NCBI RefSeq assembly: GCF_016909015.1
Contig: NZ_JAFBFA010000009.1
Span: forward strand, 62,001 to 126,000
DNA length: 64,000 nucleotides
Source: Gracilibacillus alcaliphilus
GTDB lineage: Bacteria > Bacillota > Bacilli > Bacillales > Amphibacillaceae
Reading direction: 5' to 3'
This document shows positions 7,776-17,082 of the stretch, in pieces. The notes beneath the pieces were generated by a model. It saw only the letters and a list, made by a program, of their open reading frames with translations, made no database searches and was not told the origin of the DNA. Both the position numbers and the translations under genes were made by a program. The stretch's first letter is position 1, and each line of letters starts with the position of its first letter.

Positions 7776-10049
7776 TTAGCTAGAGATATGCCTTCCAACC
7801 TCTTCATTCTTTCCATATACCCTAATCTCCACGACTTCTGCACTAGCACTGCCATTCGTTTCATAAATAACTAGCCTGCATCGTGATGTATGATAGTCAT
7901 TATCCAAATAGTGGACCCTTTTTCTCTTTCGATTATCATCTACCTCGACAATGGTCTCCCAGCCTTCCTCCATCCATAATTGAATGGCATATTTCTTTAC
8001 TAATTCAGGAATAATATCGAATGGCGTACGATGATGATGCAAATTAATCAGATCCTGGTTTACATCATCATTAAATGTTAGATGGATCTCTCCTATGCTA
8101 ATCTCTTTATCCCATTCCAGCTTTATCCATTCCCCACGCTCTTCCATTGCCTCGGATTTCCATAAATTTGGACCTCCGTATGGCCGATGAAAGCCATTAA
8201 TAACTTTGTCTGGCGAATAGGCCTTCGTCGTTCCTTCTACTTGAAAACAAAATGGTTTTCTGGCACATTTTCGCGCCGACCATTTTGTAACTAGACTTTT
8301 TTCGTGTTCATAAAGACCTGTGGACTTTGAATCACCCATATCTTCAAAAGCAAGCACACCTGTAAAAGGCTGATCTGAACGACACAAACTAATATCAGGA
8401 TTCTTTCTGACAATCACAAAGGCATTCTGGATTGTTTCAGGCTTCCAGACCAGTTCTGTCTGAATCCACTGCGCTTCACCTGGCTGCACCTGAATGGTCT
8501 GAGTGGCTATCTGCTTATGAGGAATATAGTTTTGTGGCTTGCCAGTATCCCATAATTCCACTGTCAGCACAGTTGGTCTTTCAGCATTTACCTTTAGTTG
8601 TAATCCGTCTATTTGTAACTCTACAGGGAATAAAAATGCGGCATCCTTCTCTAATCGATAACTCTCTGCCGAATCATCTACTTTAATGATTTCACATGAA
8701 CTATAAGCAGTAACCTGAGCCTGCTTTGCCAAGTCATCTTCTTGTTCATTTTTTATCCCTATGATAGACGCGTCTTGTTTTAACAGTGTTTGCTGTAACT
8801 CTTTCCGATAACTAGTGTACACCTCTCGAGGGGTGATCCCTTTGTCCACCACATAAGCGGCTCCAGTTCCAGCCGCTTCACCAATAACAGCACAGGTGGC
8901 CATTACCCTGGTGGACCCGAAGGCAACATGGGAAGCACTAATATTACGTCCGGCAAACATCAGGTTATCGACATTTTTGGAGTAAAGCGATCGAAATGGA
9001 ATATGATAGACACCATCGGCTTGTAAGTGTTTAGACCCACTGGCCTTGGAATACATACCCTCGGGAGGATGTAAGTCAATTGACCAGCCGCCAAAAGCCA
9101 CTTGATCATCAAACTCTGCCTGCTCCACAATATCATTTTGTGTTAAGGTATAATCACCGACAAATCTTCGATATTCTCTTTTGCCGGGTATGGCCCCTAC
9201 CCATTCCAGAGTCATATTATCTGCCTCAAACTTACCAGAATTCTTAATATAATCCCAAATACCGTAAATAACCGACCATAACTCATCTCTGATTCGTGCA
9301 TCGTCGTGAACGGTATCTAATTCACCGCCCCATTCAATCCACCAGTAATGACAGCCGGAATCCCCGCTTCTAATGATCCTGCGTTCAGGAATAGAAGTGG
9401 TGGTAATATCCTTGGCAAAACTAGGGGGCACATATTTGACAGGATGCCCCTCATCCCTTGTATAAAACAAAATCGTACTTCCTAAGGTAATCTCATCGCT
9501 TTCTTCCGGTGCCCAAGCTTCGTTATACTCTGACCGAGCCTCTCTTCCAATTCGGTAGACTGCCCTGGCTAAGAATCCAATTAATCCATCCCCGGTACAA
9601 TCCAAGTAGACAGGACTTTCAAAGCGGATCTGCCGCTCTGACCCCATCATCCAGCCTGTCACGGAATGAATCGTTCGGCTCTCTTCTTTACCGCTCGATT
9701 CAATCTCTCGTACATCTGTATTTAAAAATAGTTCAATATTTTTTTCCGCCTTCACCGTCTCCAGAACAATTAAATCCCACATATAAGGGTTGCCATCTGG
9801 ATTGCGGTATTGATTCTCGACAAACATCTCTCCCATAATTCCCGTTTCTCTTGCATAACGGTTTACTCCGTTTTTCGTCGCACCGACTACCCATACCCTT
9901 ACTTCACTGCTTGAATTTCCGCCAAGTACAGGCCGATTCTGAACTAACGCAACCGTCTTTCCTAATCTAGCGGCTGCCACTGCCGCACAAACACCGGCAA
10001 GCCCTCCGCCAATTACGGTAATATCTTTTTTGACTACTTCATACTTCAT
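7776..10049 (-). CDS. FAD-dependent oxidoreductase with C-terminal jelly-roll domain, copy B
   Basis: 757 residues from the ATG at 10049; the in-frame GTG nine bases earlier lies inside the AGAGGTG ribosome binding site. Same layout as copy A: GxGxxG at residues 14-19 (IGGGLAG), GGNSSSEVRVW, AGRNISASHVAFGSTRVMAT, then a linker domain and a jelly-roll C-terminus (VINGFHRPYGGPNLW). It ends with 11 extra residues (KNEEVGRHISS). Residues ~1-430 match copy A almost exactly, while the C-terminal 320 differ at many positions, suggesting conserved chemistry with changed substrate recognition, or gene conversion of the 5' half. It starts 20 bases after the permease stop. Confidence 0.85.
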   Translation of the reverse strand: MKYEVVKKDITVIGGGLAGVCAAVAAARLGKTVALVQNRPVLGGNSSSEVRVWVVGATKNGVNRYARETGIMGEMFVENQYRNPDGNPYMWDLIVLETVKAEKNIELFLNTDVREIESSGKEESRTIHSVTGWMMGSERQIRFESPVYLDCTGDGLIGFLARAVYRIGREARSEYNEAWAPEESDEITLGSTILFYTRDEGHPVKYVPPSFAKDITTTSIPERRIIRSGDSGCHYWWIEWGGELDTVHDDARIRDELWSVIYGIWDYIKNSGKFEADNMTLEWVGAIPGKREYRRFVGDYTLTQNDIVEQAEFDDQVAFGGWSIDLHPPEGMYSKASGSKHLQADGVYHIPFRSLYSKNVDNLMFAGRNISASHVAFGSTRVMATCAVIGEAAGTGAAYVVDKGITPREVYTSYRKELQQTLLKQDASIIGIKNEQEDDLAKQAQVTAYSSCEIIKVDDSAESYRLEKDAAFLFPVELQIDGLQLKVNAERPTVLTVELWDTGKPQNYIPHKQIATQTIQVQPGEAQWIQTELVWKPETIQNAFVIVRKNPDISLCRSDQPFTGVLAFEDMGDSKSTGLYEHEKSLVTKWSARKCARKPFCFQVEGTTKAYSPDKVINGFHRPYGGPNLWKSEAMEERGEWIKLEWDKEISIGEIHLTFNDDVNQDLINLHHHRTPFDIIPELVKKYAIQLWMEEGWETIVEVDDNRKRKRVHYLDNDYHTSRCRLVIYETNGSASAEVVEIRVYGKNEEVGRHISS

Positions 10050-10069
10050 ATTATTCACCTCTGTTTTTT

Positions 10070-10945
10070 CTATCCTTTAACAGCCGAACTAGCAACACTT
10101 TGAATAATATACTTCTGCCCGATAAAAAAGATAATAATCATCGGAATAATTGCCGCAGAAGCTGCTGCCATCATACCGTTGTAATCAATTGAAAATTCAT
10201 GGACAAAGTTTTGCAATCCGAGCGGAACGGTAAATAACTGTTCACTGATTAAAAACACCAACGCATCTTCATAATTGTTCCAGTTCCACGAAAAATCGAT
10301 AATCGCAAACGTAACAATTGCCGGTTTAGCCAATGGAAGAAAGATCTGAAAAAAGATTCGCAAATGTCCTGCTCCATCAATAAAAGCAGACTCGGAAATC
10401 TCCTTGGGAATTCCTAAGAAAAACTGCCGGAGATAGAAAACACCAAAAATCGTCACAAAAGAGGGCAAGATTAAAGCCCAATGTGTATTATAGATTCCAG
10501 CCCAATCAAACATAATGAATTTGGGAACAAACAGTACTTGTGGCGGCACCATCATCATTGATAAATACAAGAAGAAAATCAAGTCTCTGCCTTTAAAAGA
10601 TATACGGGCAAAGCCATATGCCGCTAATGAGCCAATAATAATGGCACCGCCTGTGCCTAAAATAGCTACTTTTAGAGAATTAAAATAATATTGGGCAAAA
10701 TGATTATCCAGCCATACTTTGATATGATGTTCAAAACTCGGATCCGCTGGAATCCATTGAATCGGAAACACAAACACCTCAGACGGAGATTTAAATGATG
10801 TGCTTAACATCCATATAAACGGCAGAATCATAAAGATAGCCAATATGGACATCACAATCGTCATCAACACCTTTAGTATCCTGCCTTTAGACAACGGATT
10901 GGCCGCCGCTTTCTGATCTAATGCTTTAGCTCGTAAGATTGACAT
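10070..10945 (-). CDS. Carbohydrate ABC transporter permease (MalG type), locus 1
   Basis: 291 residues from the ATG at 10945, which has AAAGGAG upstream; a longer start would overlap the preceding gene. Six transmembrane helices are visible, beginning LMTIVMSILAIFMILPFIWM. The cytoplasmic loop (SESAFIDGAGHLRIFFQIFL) is the EAA loop that contacts the ATPase. It partners the MalF-type permease encoded 14 bases upstream and the lipoprotein at 11904-13196. No ATPase is encoded here, so a shared MsmX-type ATPase is expected. Its last ~18 codons were duplicated downstream. Confidence 0.92.
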   Translation of the reverse strand: MSILRAKALDQKAAANPLSKGRILKVLMTIVMSILAIFMILPFIWMLSTSFKSPSEVFVFPIQWIPADPSFEHHIKVWLDNHFAQYYFNSLKVAILGTGGAIIIGSLAAYGFARISFKGRDLIFFLYLSMMMVPPQVLFVPKFIMFDWAGIYNTHWALILPSFVTIFGVFYLRQFFLGIPKEISESAFIDGAGHLRIFFQIFLPLAKPAIVTFAIIDFSWNWNNYEDALVFLISEQLFTVPLGLQNFVHEFSIDYNGMMAAASAAIIPMIIIFFIGQKYIIQSVASSAVKG

Positions 10946-10959
10946 ATCTTTCTGCTCCT

Positions 10960-11841
10960 TTACTGATAATAGACCCATTTCCTTTGGATATACCATTGAA
11001 TTAATGTCACGATAAGGATGATGATAAATAATATTACCGCAATCGCCGATGCATACCCTAGCTCATAATAGCGGAAGGCATTTTGATATACATACAGGGC
11101 AAGTACATTTGTACTGTCACCTGGCCCACCGCCAGTTAAGGCATGGATCAAACCAAAGTTCTTAAACGTATTAATAAAACCGATAATTAATAAAAAGAAA
11201 GTAATCGGGCTGACTAACGGAAAGGTAATAAACAGCTGGATATGCCAAAATTTTGCCCCATCGACCCTAGCCGCCTCTTCCAGTTCGGCAGGCACATTCT
11301 GTAATGCTGCCAAAAAAATGATCACATTAAACCCTAAAATAAACCATACAGACATTAAATTAATCGCATGCATCGCTGTATCTCCAGAGGCTAGCCAACT
11401 GGGCGGATTGGTAATCCCTATTGCCCGTAATGTCTCATTAACAGGTCCATTGCTGGGACTCAACAGCAACATCCAAACAAAGGCAATCGCAATACTGCTC
11501 GTAATGTAAGGCAGAAAGAACATCGCTCGTAACGTATTGCGCATATAAACCATCCGATTAAGTATTATCGCTACAATAAAAGCTAACCCCACAGAAATAG
11601 GTACATGTAACAGATAAATACCGGTATTCTTTATAGTAGTTAAAAAGATTGAATCATTGAACATGTTAATAAAATTGGTTGTTCCAATAAACTCCGTATT
11701 TATCCCACCAGGTCCACTCCAATTAGTAAATGCAAGTATGACAGAGAATAGTAACGGGAATGTAAAAAACGTCAATACACCTATAATACTAGGCAATATA
11801 AAAAGATAACCTATTAACCTCTGCCTCCTCATCCATCCCAT
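10960..11841 (-). CDS. Carbohydrate ABC transporter permease (MalF type), locus 1
   Basis: 293 residues from the ATG at 11841, chosen because GAAGGAG lies eight bases before it. Hydrophobic helices run throughout, starting LIGYLFILPSIIGVLTFFTF, with the EAA loop ELEEAARVDGAKFWHIQLFI and the family's GGGPGDSTNVLALYVY motif. It forms a heterodimeric membrane channel with the MalG-type protein encoded next. Cotranscribed between the solute-binding protein and the second permease. Confidence 0.92.
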   Translation of the reverse strand: MGWMRRQRLIGYLFILPSIIGVLTFFTFPLLFSVILAFTNWSGPGGINTEFIGTTNFINMFNDSIFLTTIKNTGIYLLHVPISVGLAFIVAIILNRMVYMRNTLRAMFFLPYITSSIAIAFVWMLLLSPSNGPVNETLRAIGITNPPSWLASGDTAMHAINLMSVWFILGFNVIIFLAALQNVPAELEEAARVDGAKFWHIQLFITFPLVSPITFFLLIIGFINTFKNFGLIHALTGGGPGDSTNVLALYVYQNAFRYYELGYASAIAVILFIIILIVTLIQWYIQRKWVYYQ

Positions 11842-11903
11842 AAAACGCACTCCTTCTCCACTATGTTTGTTTGGTGATCGAAACATATTCGATCACCAAC
11901 TTA

Positions 11904-13196
11904 TCAATTTTCCAAATATTGATTATGACGATCTACCAAATTTTCAATAGTTTGATCTGCATCTTGTTCACCAATAAAATACCTTTCTAATTCCTGATTA
12001 AGTAAATCAACAATTTGTAAAGGCATTACATCAGCTGTAACCCCAGACTGATTAAACATCCTTTCTAATGAAGGCATATCATACGTATCTTCGACACCTT
12101 CTACCATTTGAGTAATTGCTTCATCTACAGGCGCATCTTTGGAAGCTGGTACCCTGCCACCGCTTGCTAGAGGAAGCATTCCACCCTCTGAATACCATTT
12201 AATAAATTCCCACGCTTCTTCTGGATAATCTGTATTTGCTGCAATCGATAAGGTATCACCAAGAATAGGAGCAACTTGACTGCCTCCGTCAAATGTTGGA
12301 AATGGAGCAAAGGCAATTTCAAAGTCTCTTGGATATTCTTCTATATCATTTGTCATTCTTAAAAGTCCTTCAAAGGCACCTAACATAGCTACTTCTTCAT
12401 TAAAAAACATTTGGTCTGCAGCCGCGCCAGTCGCAATTTGTTCACCTAATGGCATCATCGATTGATCTACATGCATCATCCCATACATTATTTCTAGCGC
12501 TTCTGTCATGTTCTCATGATCAAAATTTGATGTACCCTCGGCATTGACATAGCCTTCATCTATTAAAGCGCTTGTTACATATTCAGGCGTACCACCTGTA
12601 TCAAACTGACTGTAACCTAATCGTGTATCGGTTGTTAATTTTTCCGCATATTCCTTAAATTCTGTCCAAGTCCATTGCTCTGGTATTGGTAAACCAGCTT
12701 CATCCAATGCTGTTTTATTAAGATAGATAAAGTTAGCACTTTGCTTAGTTGGAACACCATAATAGGTGTCGTCTATCTTCCAAAGTTGTGCCTCTTCCCC
12801 CATCTTCTCATCAATATCGTAATCATCAAATTGAGCCAGATCTAATACAAATCCTGATTCCACTCTATCTTGTAGATAATTAGGGGCATATGACATAAAT
12901 AAATCTACACTATCCCCTGTCTGTAAGGCTGTATTTAATCTTAAATTTCCATCATCATCATTGACAAACCTAGTATACTCAACTTTAATATCTGGGTTCT
13001 CCTCATTCCATTGATCAACTACTTCCTGTGGTCCTGCCTCTGCAGGCACTCCTCCCCATAAATACAAAACAACCTCATCATTTGAAGCGCTTCCATTTTG
13101 TGAACCCTCTGAATTACAACCAATTAAGAAAGCAAAAACAATGAAACATGGTACAATTAACAAAAAGGATTTAATACGGTACTTATGTTTCTTCAT
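11904..13196 (-). CDS. Sugar-binding lipoprotein of ABC transporter, locus 1
   Basis: 430 residues from the ATG at 13196, preceded by GGAGGGGG. A signal peptide ends in a lipobox (FLIGC, lipidated Cys27), so the protein is anchored on the outer face of the membrane. The body is a family-1 extracellular solute-binding protein (VVLYLWGGVPAEAGP, VEYTRF, YGVPTKQSANFIYLNK, EEAWEFIKWYSEGG). It presents a carbohydrate to the two permeases encoded downstream. First gene of the transport operon; the two-component genes upstream are separated from it by a terminator at 13436-13464. Ligand unknown. Confidence 0.92.
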   Translation of the reverse strand: MKKHKYRIKSFLLIVPCFIVFAFLIGCNSEGSQNGSASNDEVVLYLWGGVPAEAGPQEVVDQWNEENPDIKVEYTRFVNDDDGNLRLNTALQTGDSVDLFMSYAPNYLQDRVESGFVLDLAQFDDYDIDEKMGEEAQLWKIDDTYYGVPTKQSANFIYLNKTALDEAGLPIPEQWTWTEFKEYAEKLTTDTRLGYSQFDTGGTPEYVTSALIDEGYVNAEGTSNFDHENMTEALEIMYGMMHVDQSMMPLGEQIATGAAADQMFFNEEVAMLGAFEGLLRMTNDIEEYPRDFEIAFAPFPTFDGGSQVAPILGDTLSIAANTDYPEEAWEFIKWYSEGGMLPLASGGRVPASKDAPVDEAITQMVEGVEDTYDMPSLERMFNQSGVTADVMPLQIVDLLNQELERYFIGEQDADQTIENLVDRHNQYLEN

Positions 13197-13435
13197 GATA
13201 GAACCCCCTCCTAAATGTAACTTACACATTTATCTTAGCATTAACCGCTTACTTACTTAATGAACAAATCTGATGAAGAATGAATCATTTCTGTGTATTC
13301 CTCTATTAAACCTAGCATGTCCTAACAGACACCACCACTCTAGTCGTCTCCCTTATTTGGTTCATTCATGCAAGTCCTCGGATTCATACGAATGAACCAA
13401 GTGCAAACACTGAGTCAGAGTTTTCGTATTAAAAA

Positions 13436-13464
13436 AGTAAGCCCATTCTAAATGTGGGCTTACT
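13436..13464 (-). terminator. Terminator after the locus-1 YesN gene
   Basis: AGTAAGCCCA (13436-13445) pairs perfectly with TGGGCTTACT (13455-13464), and a run of six T follows on the minus strand. It sits directly after the response-regulator stop codon, so the transporter operon needs its own promoter in 13197-13430. Confidence 0.85.
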
Positions 13465-13465
13465 G

Positions 13466-14908
13466 CTAACTGATAAAGGTATTACCCCCATAGTACTGTT
13501 TACGGTAGGCTTTTGGCGTAGAATTAGTTATTCGTTTAAAGATTTTAATGAAATAGTTATCATTTAAAAAACCAACTTTTTCAGCTATTTCTGAAATACT
13601 CAAGGTCGTTTCTTTTAGTTCTTTCTTCGCTTGTTCAATTCGAGTATGATGGATATACTGGATTAAGGTATCTCCAGTTTCTTTTTTAAACAAGGCACTT
13701 AAATAATTCTCATCAATCGATACCATCACTGCTAGTGAACGCACCGATAATTCTTCGGCATAATTGGCTTTAATATATTGAATAACCGTCTGAATCACAG
13801 GGTGATCCGAGTGTAAATAATGATCTGCTTGCTGTTTAGCCCAAAAGCTTAATACGTTCTGTTTAAACATATCTGCTAATTCATCCTGTCTTCGGCAGCT
13901 CAGATAAGCTCCCCTGTTATCCGATTCTCCCACTAACCTGGCAAGCATCGTATCTAAATTAATCACAAATTCTTTTGCGACTGGCATACTCAAACCATTT
14001 GAAATGCTTGCTTGACATACATGGTCTATCAATTGTTCCAAAGGTCCCTTTTCCAAAGTAACAAAGCCATGCAGTATTTCATGATCTAACTGTCTTTTTT
14101 CCGTCTGAGTAAATTTCTTTTGACACATGGAAACTTGTGCCCAATCCACATGCAGCTGATCGACCATTCTTTCCAGTGTGTCCACCATTGCTTGATTTGG
14201 AACTGACCCAGAATACCAAACCAGATATTCCTGTTCTAACCTGTGCAGATCTATATCAAGCTTGTCAACAGACCAACAGAAAAACACTGTCATACCGAGA
14301 TCCTGTACTGAATAGGTCACTACCTGCTGAGAAGAGTTAGCTAATACCTTTTGTAAACAGGCATAATCATCAAATGGATCTTCTCCATGATGTATAATCA
14401 GCAAATGCAGCTGAAATCTGTCCAATAAGGAGAAAATACCATGCACCGACTTCGGTGTGTAGTAACTGCTTACTTGTTTCCATACGTGGACAAGCTGCTG
14501 TTCCAAGGTTTTATTATGCTTTAATCGCTGTTTTACCAGCTCGATATTTATTTTCTCTAAGGCATCTTTCAATGACTGTACATTCATCGAAAGCTTGAGA
14601 ATATAATTGGAAGCGCCGTATTCCATCGCCTGCCTGACATGTTCAAAGTCATTCAGACAAGTAAGCATAATAAACAGACTGCCATGGCCGCGCTCTCTTG
14701 CTTCCTGTAACAGATCTACTCCATTCATCACAGGCATTAATATATCAGAAATCACCAAATCCGGTTCTTCTTCTGCCATTAATTCCAGTGCTTCTTTACC
14801 ATTACCTGCTTCGCCAATAATGGTAAACCCTAAATCTTCCCATGCAATTATTTCTTTAAACATCTCTCTTACAAAGACCTCATCTTCCACCAAAATAATT
14901 TTCCACAT
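13466..14908 (-). CDS. YesN-type response regulator with AraC DNA-binding domain, locus 1
   Basis: 480 residues. The receiver domain (1-~120) has the acidic pair Glu8-Asp9 and the phosphoacceptor Asp55 (LVISDILMPVMNG). A variable middle follows, and the C-terminal ~100 residues are an AraC-type double helix-turn-helix (LSVRSLAVMVSIDENYLSAL, then ISEIAEKVGFLNDNYFIKIF). It should bind the promoter of the downstream transport operon when phosphorylated by the YesM-type kinase, whose 3' end it overlaps by 29 bases. Confidence 0.92.
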   Translation of the reverse strand: MWKIILVEDEVFVREMFKEIIAWEDLGFTIIGEAGNGKEALELMAEEEPDLVISDILMPVMNGVDLLQEARERGHGSLFIMLTCLNDFEHVRQAMEYGASNYILKLSMNVQSLKDALEKINIELVKQRLKHNKTLEQQLVHVWKQVSSYYTPKSVHGIFSLLDRFQLHLLIIHHGEDPFDDYACLQKVLANSSQQVVTYSVQDLGMTVFFCWSVDKLDIDLHRLEQEYLVWYSGSVPNQAMVDTLERMVDQLHVDWAQVSMCQKKFTQTEKRQLDHEILHGFVTLEKGPLEQLIDHVCQASISNGLSMPVAKEFVINLDTMLARLVGESDNRGAYLSCRRQDELADMFKQNVLSFWAKQQADHYLHSDHPVIQTVIQYIKANYAEELSVRSLAVMVSIDENYLSALFKKETGDTLIQYIHHTRIEQAKKELKETTLSISEIAEKVGFLNDNYFIKIFKRITNSTPKAYRKQYYGGNTFIS

Positions 14909-16676
14909 CGGTAATCTCCCCTTTTTGATACGAGTTAGAAATCAGTAAAGGTATACACAATGTTACGGTTGTTCCTTGTGAAGAGGAATGTAACGTTAAA
15001 CTGGATTCATCTTTGAACAGCAAATGTAACCTCTCTTTCAAATTCTTCAACCCTACCCCAGTTCCTTTTGTTTGATTGCTTTTTGCTGCCTCTATCCCGA
15101 TACCATCATCACTTATCACAATGACCAGGTTATCTCTCTGGGCTTCATAAATGTGAATAGAAATATTTCCGTCGTTTGCCTCTGGAAAGGCATGGAACAA
15201 TGTATTCTCCACAATCGGCTGCAGGCTAAATTTCAGTACCAGAGCATTCATTAAATATTCTTCCACCTGATAATGCACTTTGTATCTGCCTTTATAACGA
15301 TAATTCTGTATATAAATATAGGAATTCAGTAAATCAATTTCCTCCGCCAGTTTGATTAATTCTATTTCATTATTTAAACTTTTTTCTAATATTTTACCTA
15401 ATGAAACACAAATTTCTTCGATATCTTTACTATTTTCCTTTAGTGCTATCCACTTGATTGTATTCAGTGTATTATTGAGAAAATGAGGATTCACTTGAGA
15501 AAGCAGCATTTGAAACTTGATAGCTTCTTTCTGCCTTTCTTCCATTTTCAACTCTTCTGTTGAAGTTTCCAAGTCTCTCACCATCTTATTAAAATGCTGC
15601 ACTAACTCCCTTAATTCTCCCGAGTATTCCTCTTCCGCCAACTCTGTGGACAAATCACCTTGTGTTACATCTTTCATTTTGGATTGCAGCTGTTTTAGCG
15701 GTGCCGTAAATTTTGTCGCAATCAACAATGTAATTAGGATAAAGAGGGTAGTAAAGATGGTAAACGGGATATAATAACTACGTTCTACTAAATGAATATG
15801 ATTATACATCACGTCTAATGGCTGTAAACTCACCATATACCAATCTAAGTTATCTAAATAATTATAGCTAACGAAATAAGGAGAATGCTCTGTAAAATAG
15901 TAATCATCCTTGCTTTCCCTGGATAAGATCGTTTCAATCGTATCGTGGAGAATCTCGATATCGTCATTAGACTGCATAATGATTTCGCCATTACCTTCCA
16001 TAATAAAATATTCATGATCTTCTGGCAGTCCAGATAATAAGTTATTAAACCATTCCGAGAAGTCAATGCTGATCCGGGCCACCCCATGCATCTCCCTTTG
16101 TTCATCGGTGATTTTTGCCATTAATGACAAGAAGTATTCACTTTTAGAGATATCACTATGGACATAATTCTGGTCTGTTATCTGCCATTGATAGATAACA
16201 TCTTGCTCCATTAATTCTGTGTACCATGATTCTTTGATCAGATCACTGTATTTATTCGATTGTTTCGGCACAAAAGAGGTATACACATTCTCCTGATTAT
16301 CTAATATCGTGTAGAAGATCGAAGGACTGGATAGAAAGAAACTATTACTAATTCCTTCCAATTTGTCATTAATGATTCGATGTCTGTCGATCAAGGAGTA
16401 CTCTTCTGGATGTTTCAAAATATTGGTAATCGTGGAATCCTGACGCAATAACGTGAGTGACCTAAAGGTCGTTCCCATTAGATCCTCTAATGTCTGATTC
16501 ATTTTCTTCACTTGATTATGTGATTGCTGAATCACATTTTCTTTTAGGACCTTTTCAAAGTTCAAGAAATTATATAAATTCAATAAGATAAAAGGCAGCA
16601 GGATAAACACTAAAAACGAGGCAATCAGTTTATTTTTCAATGTATTCGGAATGAATTTCCTGATGAAATGCCGCAA
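14880..16676 (-). CDS. YesM-type sensor histidine kinase, locus 1
   Basis: About 598 residues from a TTG at 16676 with AGAGGTG six bases upstream; the in-frame GTG at 16685 overlaps that site. Two transmembrane helices flank an extracellular sensor (about 16-40 and 300-320), then a HAMP (TAPLKQLQSKMKDVTQGDLS), the His_kinase motif QVNPHFLNNTLNTIKW with the phosphorylated His, and an ATPase domain (VENTLFHAFPEA, ISDDGIGI, GVGLKNLKERL). The usual LYNTL reads LNNTL here. It likely senses an extracellular saccharide and phosphorylates the overlapping YesN-type regulator. Confidence 0.9.
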   Translation of the reverse strand: MRHFIRKFIPNTLKNKLIASFLVFILLPFILLNLYNFLNFEKVLKENVIQQSHNQVKKMNQTLEDLMGTTFRSLTLLRQDSTITNILKHPEEYSLIDRHRIINDKLEGISNSFFLSSPSIFYTILDNQENVYTSFVPKQSNKYSDLIKESWYTELMEQDVIYQWQITDQNYVHSDISKSEYFLSLMAKITDEQREMHGVARISIDFSEWFNNLLSGLPEDHEYFIMEGNGEIIMQSNDDIEILHDTIETILSRESKDDYYFTEHSPYFVSYNYLDNLDWYMVSLQPLDVMYNHIHLVERSYYIPFTIFTTLFILITLLIATKFTAPLKQLQSKMKDVTQGDLSTELAEEEYSGELRELVQHFNKMVRDLETSTEELKMEERQKEAIKFQMLLSQVNPHFLNNTLNTIKWIALKENSKDIEEICVSLGKILEKSLNNEIELIKLAEEIDLLNSYIYIQNYRYKGRYKVHYQVEEYLMNALVLKFSLQPIVENTLFHAFPEANDGNISIHIYEAQRDNLVIVISDDGIGIEAAKSNQTKGTGVGLKNLKERLHLLFKDESSLTLHSSSQGTTVTLCIPLLISNSYQKGEITDVENYFGGR

Positions 16677-16732
16677 TAACGTCACCTCTATCCAATCTGT
16701 TTACCTATCATTATATAGAAAGAACAAACTAA

Positions 16733-16746
16733 TGAGAACGCTTACT
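16733..16746. promoter_or_regulatory. cre-like site (CcpA) upstream of locus-1 kinase
   Basis: TGAGAACGCTTACT matches the CcpA consensus TGWNANCGNTNWCA at 13 of 14 positions and lies about 57 bases upstream of the kinase start. It would give carbon catabolite repression. Binding is inference. Confidence 0.5.
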
Positions 16747-16846
16747 TTTAATCATAATGGATATGTATGACTAAATCTAAGATTTGTTCTATATTCTCTA
16801 GAATAGTATGAGAAAAAGCTAATCACTATTTCCAAAACTTTCATCC

Positions 16847-16875
16847 TTGACTTTCCCACCTGCTAATTGTATATT
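16847..16875 (+). promoter_or_regulatory. Sigma-A promoter of the SAM-riboswitch operon
   Basis: TTGACT (16847-16852), a 17-base spacer and TATATT (16870-16875). Transcription would start about 22 bases before the first base of the riboswitch P1 helix. Confidence 0.75.
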
Positions 16876-16904
16876 AAAATCATCATTTCAAATTGTATAA
16901 CATT

Positions 16905-17002
16905 CTTATCCAGAGAGGTGGAGGGACTGGCCCTGTGAAGCCTCGGCAACAGCTTATTGAAGCAATGTGCCAATTCCAGTAGCTAATCAGCTAATAGATA
17001 AG
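16905..17002 (+). promoter_or_regulatory. SAM-I riboswitch (S-box)
   Basis: The conserved S-box core is present in order: P1 5' arm CTTATC (16905-16910), AGAGAGGTGGAGGGACTGGC, GAAGCCTCGGCAAC, GTGCCAATTCCAG and P1 3' arm GATAAG (16997-17002). SAM binding stabilises P1. The P1 3' arm and following bases (16998-17007) can instead pair over ten positions, one of them G-U, with 17034-17043 inside the terminator, so the antiterminator/terminator switch is visible directly. High SAM should stop transcription before the SDR and transporter genes. This is one of the firmest calls in the window. Confidence 0.96.
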
Positions 17003-17031
17003 AGGAGTAAATGAAGTATTACGCTTATTTG

Positions 17032-17059
17032 GCCTCTTCTTATATAGAAGGGGCTTTTT
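17032..17059 (+). terminator. Riboswitch-controlled intrinsic terminator
   Basis: GCCTCTTCT (17032-17040) pairs with AGAAGGGGC (17046-17054), with one G-U pair, followed by TTTTT. Its 5' arm is shared with the antiterminator formed with 16998-17007. Confidence 0.92.
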
Positions 17060-17082
17060 GTATTTCGAAAGGGGACTTGTTT

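Larger units (their letters stand above)
5378..10126. repeat. Tandem duplication, about 2.43-kb period, carrying the FAD oxidoreductase gene
   Basis: The segment from the tail of the permease gene through the FAD oxidoreductase is present twice: roughly 7776-10126 and 5378-7694. The start codons of the two oxidoreductases are 2431 bases apart. The left-hand copy carries a relic of the permease 3' end (7638-7694), which places the duplication break inside the permease gene. The N-terminal ~430 codons are nearly identical in the two copies, and the rest has diverged. Confidence 0.9.

Noticed and set aside
17011..17082. N-terminal extension of the SDR gene from an upstream ATG
   Set aside because: The extension lies in the riboswitch terminator and lacks a ribosome binding site; the ATG at 17083 has GAAAGGGGA and begins at the normal family N-terminus.
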